Below are positions 8,791 through 12,195 of a stretch of DNA of 12,195 nucleotides, piece by piece (the first letter of the stretch is position 1; each line of letters starts with the position of its first letter). This DNA comes from Spirochaeta_B sp964398645 (GTDB lineage: Bacteria > Spirochaetota > Spirochaetia > DSM-27196 > DSM-8902), in contig CAYNNU010000054.1 of NCBI GenBank assembly GCA_964398645.1, forward strand, positions 1-12,195. Reading direction: 5' to 3'. The notes below the pieces were generated by a model, which worked only from the letters and a program-made list of their open reading frames with translations, was not told where the DNA came from and made no database searches. Both the position numbers and the translations under genes were made by a program.

Positions 8791-8808
8791 CAATTACGGG
8801 ATAATAAC

Positions 8809-9792
8809 ATGAAAAAGCAAAGTTTTTACAGAGCAGTCATTTTTGTTTTTTTTCTAACAGCAATGAGCTCTTTTGCAAACCAAAATCTGGAAGTGTCAAT
8901 TAGATATTTCAACCAAGAAGTCTACACCCTAGATAGTCCGATTCAGTTACGAGTTGCAATACAGAACACATCAAGCAGCCCTCAACATTTTCGTCTTGCG
9001 GATTACCGACAATTTACCATTGATGTAACTGTCCGGAGTTCAAGAAACGAATTGGTTCCCCCGTCACAAGAGTACATCAGGGTTAAAACGATGAACCGCC
9101 CTGTTTTTTTCCGTGACATTAGACTCGAACCGGGTGAAGAATATGCTTTTGTTGAGTCATTGGATAAATTTGTTGCATTACAAGAGCCCGGAATGTATGT
9201 AGTTTCAGTAGTATTTTCACCGGATTTACTTAGGCAAGAAAGCCCTAATAATGAATCACAGCCGATAGCCAGCGAAGAACACAATATTCAATCTAATCAA
9301 CTTTCCCTGGCAATCCGCCCAAGTGATTCAATGGTAGAAACTGCAGTAGCTACTGCCCGCAGAGAGGTACAAGAACTTTTGATGCGTCAGGATATGCCAC
9401 CTGATCAAACGGTACGGTATAGCATACAAGCCCGTCAACATCAGCAATGGGACGAGTTCTTTCTCTACCTAGATGTTGCGGCCATTATGCTCAGAGACCC
9501 CAGATATGAGCGGCAGTATAACAACGCCGACGAAAACGAGCGTCAAAGCATGATTACCCGGTATCAACAAAATATGCTTGAGCAAAAAACTGAAGATGAA
9601 ATTCTGCTCATACCAGACTCATTCTCAATCATCCAAACTTCTTATACTCCAAGTGAAGGCAGCGTACTCGTCCAAGCCCGTTTCAATTATGGGTATTATA
9701 CAGAGGTGAAGGAATACACGTATTATTTACGGAGACTTGATGATTACTGGCAAATATATAATTATTCGGTAAGAAATCTCGGAACGGAGTAA
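8809..9792 (+). CDS. Exported protein: Ig-like beta domain plus NTF2-like domain (function unknown)
   Basis: I do not recognise this as a named family. The 327-residue product starts with a Sec signal peptide: basic MKKQSFYR, a hydrophobic stretch to about residue 20, and a signal peptidase I site after SSFA. There is no lipobox cysteine, so it should be periplasmic or secreted. Residues about 25-140 look like a beta-sandwich of the kind that binds ligands or partners outside the cytoplasm (LRVAIQNTSSSPQHF, then FRDIRLEPGEEYAF, then GMYVVSVVF). A charged helical middle follows, and the last ~100 residues end in repeated aromatic strands (FNYGYYTEVKEYTYYLRR, DDYWQIYNYSV) reminiscent of NTF2-like folds; the domain assignments are inference. 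The frame opens at 8737, but ATG 8809 has GGGA seven bases upstream and gives the signal peptide a proper start. It is coupled to the next gene, whose ATG is 2 bp past this stop. Confidence 0.75.
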   Translation: MKKQSFYRAVIFVFFLTAMSSFANQNLEVSIRYFNQEVYTLDSPIQLRVAIQNTSSSPQHFRLADYRQFTIDVTVRSSRNELVPPSQEYIRVKTMNRPVFFRDIRLEPGEEYAFVESLDKFVALQEPGMYVVSVVFSPDLLRQESPNNESQPIASEEHNIQSNQLSLAIRPSDSMVETAVATARREVQELLMRQDMPPDQTVRYSIQARQHQQWDEFFLYLDVAAIMLRDPRYERQYNNADENERQSMITRYQQNMLEQKTEDEILLIPDSFSIIQTSYTPSEGSVLVQARFNYGYYTEVKEYTYYLRRLDDYWQIYNYSVRNLGTE

Positions 9793-9794
9793 GA

Positions 9795-10454
9795 ATGCCG
9801 CTATTGCTGGTAAGCACGCAGGAACATCACATTCAGTATTGCCAATCTCTTGGCATACAAGAATCTAACATTATCCACTACACCCACCCTGTGAAAGCAC
9901 TTGATAATCTTACCGAAATCAAACCTGATATAGCAATCTTCTCTGCAAATGATTTCCCTCGACACTGGAAACCATTTTTGATTCTTCTACGTTCTGTTCG
10001 ACCGGATGCCCCCTTCCTCTTGTTACTTGATGCAGCTTTACACAATAGCGAAAGAAAAAAAGCCGAAATAATGCATATTGATGGCTGGCTATGCCCCACG
10101 CCCCTGGATGGCTATGAAGACTCTACAGGGCTTGAAGTATTACAAAACAACCTACAAGCTATAAACACTGGTGCAAGCATGCCCAAAACAAGCAGTACTA
10201 TTCAAACGGTGCCTGCCGTTTTCACCTTCCCGCATAACCCGATTTTATACCCAGCTGCACTACAAATTGAAAGCGATACTACGGCAAAAATTTTTCCTGC
10301 AATCGAACTACCGGAAGATATCTTTAACAAACTACCGGAAAGCTTAACCTGCACCTATGAACGACAAGGAACAGCAAATACCATTCAAGCTGCAATTGCT
10401 GTTTTGAACGACGAAGAAGCAATACAAATTTACAGCCAAAATCACTTGCATTGA
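9795..10454 (+). CDS. Degenerate receiver-like protein (function unknown)
   Basis: This 219-residue cytoplasmic protein has no signal peptide. Residues 1-125 follow the alternating strand and helix pattern of a response-regulator receiver: LLLVST, then PDIAIFSANDFP (44-55) where a receiver has its phospho-Asp loop, then PFLLLLDA, then a strand and loop GWLCPTPLD where receivers have the K-P pair. Every phosphorylation residue seems lost: the N-terminal acidic pair is absent, the Asp position reads Ser50, and the Lys is replaced by Thr. It would therefore be a pseudo-receiver. After a Ser/Thr-rich linker (about 130-150) comes a ~70-residue C-terminal part of unknown type. Its ribosome binding site GGAG (9786-9789) lies in the end of the upstream gene, 5 bases from the ATG, so the pair is translationally coupled. 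The receiver assignment is inference from pattern; another Rossmann-like fold is possible. Confidence 0.7.
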   Translation: MPLLLVSTQEHHIQYCQSLGIQESNIIHYTHPVKALDNLTEIKPDIAIFSANDFPRHWKPFLILLRSVRPDAPFLLLLDAALHNSERKKAEIMHIDGWLCPTPLDGYEDSTGLEVLQNNLQAINTGASMPKTSSTIQTVPAVFTFPHNPILYPAALQIESDTTAKIFPAIELPEDIFNKLPESLTCTYERQGTANTIQAAIAVLNDEEAIQIYSQNHLH

Positions 10455-10480
10455 TACCACCATCAGTCTCATACTTATAT
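10451..10480 (+). promoter_or_regulatory. Possible promoter for the small gene at 10506
   Basis: TTGATA (10451-10456, overlapping the stop codon of the preceding gene) is followed after 18 bp by TTATAT (10475-10480). The start point would fall near 10487, leaving a short leader with a strong ribosome binding site. The boxes match consensus at 5/6 and 4/6. Read-through from the upstream operon is equally possible. Confidence 0.4.
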
Positions 10481-10505
10481 TAGAAAACAAAGGACTGGAG
10501 GAATT

Positions 10506-10820
10506 ATGCCAATTACTCATTACATTTCAGCTGCGCCAATTGAACCTCCCGCTCTCAGCCTAAAAAAAGGCGACAAATGTCAAGGTTTTCATGGTTCAGT
10601 TCGTATTCACCCATATGATTCACGAAAAATTATACTTGTGCCCTATCCGTATGAAAACACCAACGGGATTTATGAGTTTAGCCGCAGCGATATTGTCAAT
10701 TCAGATGAAAGTTCAGAATTAGTAAACAATGATGGTGAAACCATCACCGTGACAACCATCTACATCCGACACGGCGCGAAAGCTGTAAACTTACGGCCGT
10801 TTACGGTTCATACTGTCTGA
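10506..10820 (+). CDS. Small protein, 104 residues (function unknown)
   Basis: I do not recognise the family. Reality is supported by a textbook ribosome binding site, GGAGG at 10497-10501, four bases before the ATG, and by ordinary codon use through to a clean stop. The protein is soluble and strand-rich, with basic and aromatic clusters: LKKGDKCQGFHGSVR (19-33), then IILVPYPYENTNGIYEFSRSD, then TVTTIYIRHGAKAVNLRPF. There is one cysteine (Cys25), no signal peptide and no membrane segment. The pattern suggests a single small beta-barrel or sandwich domain. It lies 51 bp after the pseudo-receiver gene on the same strand and about 100 bp before tRNA-Asn. No terminator hairpin is visible after its stop, so its transcript may run through the tRNA to the terminator at 10996-11032. 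Confidence 0.75.
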   Translation: MPITHYISAAPIEPPALSLKKGDKCQGFHGSVRIHPYDSRKIILVPYPYENTNGIYEFSRSDIVNSDESSELVNNDGETITVTTIYIRHGAKAVNLRPFTVHTV

Positions 10821-10861
10821 TTAGAAATGAAAAATCTGTAACAAATATTTAATTCACCCTA

Positions 10862-10890
10862 TTGACCCGAAAAGAAAATTCAGCTACATT
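10862..10890 (+). promoter_or_regulatory. Promoter for tRNA-Asn
   Basis: TTGACC (10862-10867), a 17-bp spacer and TACATT (10885-10890) place a start point near 10897, about 20 bases before the mature tRNA. The remainder of the 97-bp gap between the small gene and the tRNA shows no other structure. Confidence 0.55.
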
Positions 10891-10917
10891 TCTTTCCGTT
10901 GTCAAATATTGGCACGT

Positions 10918-10990
10918 TCCCCTGTAGCTCAGCCGGTAGAGCAAGTGGCTGTTAACCACTGGGTCGGCAGTTCGAGTCTGTCCGGGGGAG
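10918..10990 (+). tRNA. tRNA-Asn (anticodon GTT)
   Basis: The 73-base gene folds as a complete cloverleaf. The acceptor stem TCCCCTG (10918-10924) pairs with CGGGGGA (10983-10989), with one G-T wobble. The D stem GCTC/GAGC encloses AGCCGGTA. The anticodon stem AGTGG/CCACT encloses CTGTTAA with anticodon GTT at 10951-10953. The variable loop is GGGTC with G at position 46, and the T stem GGCAG/CTGTC encloses TTCGAGT. The discriminator base is G, as expected for asparagine tRNA. CCA is not encoded and must be added by the CCA-adding enzyme. Confidence 0.97.
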
Positions 10991-10995
10991 CATTC

Positions 10996-11032
10996 AAAGA
11001 CTGTTTGGATAATATCCAAACAGTCTTTTTTT
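10996..11032 (+). terminator. Intrinsic terminator after tRNA-Asn
   Basis: A 16-base perfect inverted repeat, AAAGACTGTTTGGATA (10996-11011) and its complement (11013-11028), forms a long hairpin with a closing loop of about three bases. It runs into seven T's at 11026-11032. It begins 5 bases after the tRNA. On the other strand only TTT follows the stem, so it may also weakly stop transcription of the minus-strand gene ending at 11052. Confidence 0.93.
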
Positions 11033-11051
11033 ATGCACTTTTATGCACAAA

Positions 11052-11318
11052 TCATGAAGCTTCAATACCCAATGAATCAGCTAAAAAAATCTCTTTTCCA
11101 AAAATTGAGTAGTCACCCAAATAGTCCATTCCCGATTGATCAAGATCCCCAATACATGCCCGATAACGCCGCAATAAACTATACTGCTCACGAGTCATAT
11201 ACACACGAGAAACGCTTGTAGATGATTTTTGTATATGGGCCAAAACGGTGGCTATCAACTGCTGGGCATCCCGTTGAAGAAGCTCAATTTCGCCGAGTTT
11301 TTCATCTTGATCAGACAT
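11052..11318 (-). CDS. Small acidic protein, 88 residues (function unknown)
   Basis: No family is recognised. The ATG at 11318 is preceded by AGGATGG with three bases between, a good ribosome binding site. The stop lies 20 bp from the terminator hairpin of tRNA-Asn. The first ~35 residues (EKLGEIELLQRDAQQLIATVLAHIQ, in part) predict a long amphipathic helix. The rest, from VYMTREQYSLLRRYR to DYLGDYSIFGKEIFLADSLG, looks like a compact conserved segment rather than random translation. There is no signal peptide or membrane segment. It is transcribed divergently from the Nudix gene, with 26 bp between the two start codons. A possible promoter is TTGCCG and TACACT on the minus strand (11366-11337, 18-bp spacer). 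A shadow ORF remains possible but less likely. Confidence 0.65.
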   Translation of the reverse strand: MSDQDEKLGEIELLQRDAQQLIATVLAHIQKSSTSVSRVYMTREQYSLLRRYRACIGDLDQSGMDYLGDYSIFGKEIFLADSLGIEAS

Positions 11319-11335
11319 AATCCATCCTATACAGT
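11307..11335 (+). promoter_or_regulatory. Possible promoter for the Nudix gene
   Basis: TTGATC (11307-11312), a 17-bp spacer and TACAGT (11330-11335) would start transcription near 11342, within a few bases of the GTG start codon. It overlaps the 5' end of the minus-strand small gene. The dyad ACAGT-N6-ACTGT (11331-11346) covers the -10 box and start codon and could be an operator. Confidence 0.35.
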
Positions 11336-11344
11336 CAGTGTACT

Positions 11345-12178
11345 GTGATCAGCTTTGAAACGGCAAGATGGGACCCCCAGGAATTAGCAGTTCTCTGCTT
11401 CGTGAAATGCAATCAAGAATTGTTACTCATTCATAAACGTCGCGGCCTTGGGGCAGGCAAAATAAACGCCCCAGGAGGCCGCTGCGAAGCAGGAGAGCGT
11501 CCTATTGATGCGGCAATACGGGAAACACAAGAAGAGGTATGCATCACGCCAAATGTACTAAAAGAATACGGGATTCTTCGTTTTATGTTTGCCGACGGAT
11601 ACCAACTGGAAGGCCGTGTTTTCATTGCCGAAGCATTCGAAGGAATTCCAGCAGCTACCGAAGAGGCCTTCCCTTTCTGGTGCCCTGTATCTGCGCTTCC
11701 CTATAGTCAAATGTGGGAGGATGATATCCACTGGCTTCCTCACGTGCTTTCAAATTTCTATGTAGAAGCAAACTTCGGCTTTTCCGGGGATCGAATGAAA
11801 TCACGTTCTATTAAAACTTTCAATCTTGCATCAAAACAAGCTATACAGACTATTACACATGACATTTCAACTGATGATCCTGGCACAGCCTATTATACCT
11901 TTACTCGCAGAATACAACCCTTACTGAAAGCACTTCGCCAAAAAAAATCCAATAGTGTTCAAGATACAGCAAAACAAATTCATTCGATCGCGACAGATTA
12001 CGGCCTCCAGGATCTAAAACAAGCGGCACTCTTATTTTGCTCTCAAAGCAACATACAAACGAATTCAGATAGCTTTGAAAACTTAGAACAGCACTATTTA
12101 CGAGCAGTTTCCCTATTCAAGGAACAGATATTGCTTGCTGGTCATAACAGTCTGCAATCTACTGCATTTGCACCTTGA
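11345..12178 (+). CDS. MTH1-like Nudix hydrolase with an extra C-terminal HPt-like domain
   Basis: Residues 1-160 resemble the MTH1/8-oxo-dGTPase branch of Nudix hydrolases, which clear oxidised purine nucleotides. HKRRGLGAGKINAPGG (30-45) leads into the Nudix box (45-67), in which the metal-binding REXXEE is RETQEE (59-64) and the usual Gly near the box end is Cys66. MTH1's substrate-reading residues have counterparts: Asn41, Trp124, Asp126 and Asp127 within MWEDD. Substrate is inferred from these. Residues about 175-265 are extra (MTH1 is about 156 residues). They form a helical segment that lines up with HPt phosphotransfer domains around AKQIHSIATDYGLQDLKQ (209-226), but Lys210 occupies the phospho-His position and His213 the usual Lys. 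The only start in the open frame is GTG 11345; no ribosome binding site precedes it. The gene is divergent from the small gene at 11318. Confidence 0.85.
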   Translation: MISFETARWDPQELAVLCFVKCNQELLLIHKRRGLGAGKINAPGGRCEAGERPIDAAIRETQEEVCITPNVLKEYGILRFMFADGYQLEGRVFIAEAFEGIPAATEEAFPFWCPVSALPYSQMWEDDIHWLPHVLSNFYVEANFGFSGDRMKSRSIKTFNLASKQAIQTITHDISTDDPGTAYYTFTRRIQPLLKALRQKKSNSVQDTAKQIHSIATDYGLQDLKQAALLFCSQSNIQTNSDSFENLEQHYLRAVSLFKEQILLAGHNSLQSTAFAP

Positions 12179-12195
12179 ATGCATCAACAACATAC

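Noticed and set aside
10306..10340. Direct repeat AACTACCGGAA 24 bp apart
   Set aside because: It is in frame, short, and encodes a repeated LPE motif in one protein; there is no sign of a wider repeat array.
10970..10990. tRNA-Asn 3' end as a phage or island attachment site
   Set aside because: No second copy of the tRNA 3' end and no integrase gene occur in the window.
12163..12183. TGCATT/AATGCA hairpin at the end of the Nudix gene as a terminator
   Set aside because: The stem is only 6 bp and AT-rich, and no T-run follows within the window.

Overview
The window is bacterial chromosome: densely packed, moderate GC (low to mid 40s by eye), almost entirely coding, and dominated by housekeeping genes. 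There are no transposases, phage genes or CRISPR arrays. The organism cannot be named with certainty. A spirochaete is my best guess, an inference from the two adjacent EF-G genes and the set of poorly conserved small proteins. The tRNA gene lacks an encoded CCA end.

Layout. Positions 1-173 are the 3' end of a canonical EF-G gene. A good promoter (206-235) then drives an EF-G paralogue of the EFG II type (264-2339) on the + strand. It converges with only 2 bp to spare on a three-gene minus-strand block transcribed mfd (8742-5338), ptsP-like (5327-3054), trmB (3001-2342). That block covers transcription-coupled DNA repair, a GAF-regulated PTS Enzyme I, and tRNA m7G46 methylation. Divergent from mfd, across 66 bp, are an exported two-domain protein (8809-9792) and a cytoplasmic degenerate-receiver protein (9795-10454), translationally coupled. 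A small conserved-looking protein follows (10506-10820), then tRNA-Asn(GTT) with its own promoter and a strong intrinsic terminator. The window ends with a small minus-strand gene (11318-11052) divergent from an MTH1-like Nudix hydrolase that carries an extra C-terminal helical domain (11345-12178).

How the parts relate. EF-G, its paralogue, TrmB and tRNA-Asn all belong to translation. The tRNA has G at position 46 of its variable loop, the base TrmB methylates. Mfd and the MTH1-like hydrolase both protect DNA (lesion removal and nucleotide-pool sanitation), but they are not in one operon.

Most worth a second look: the Nudix protein's C-terminal domain, which resembles an HPt phosphotransfer domain lacking its phospho-histidine; the receiver-like protein lacking every phosphorylation residue; a perfect 17-bp inverted repeat inside trmB; and the EF-G paralogue with Ala in place of the catalytic switch II His. 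No complete novel defence or mobile system is visible.
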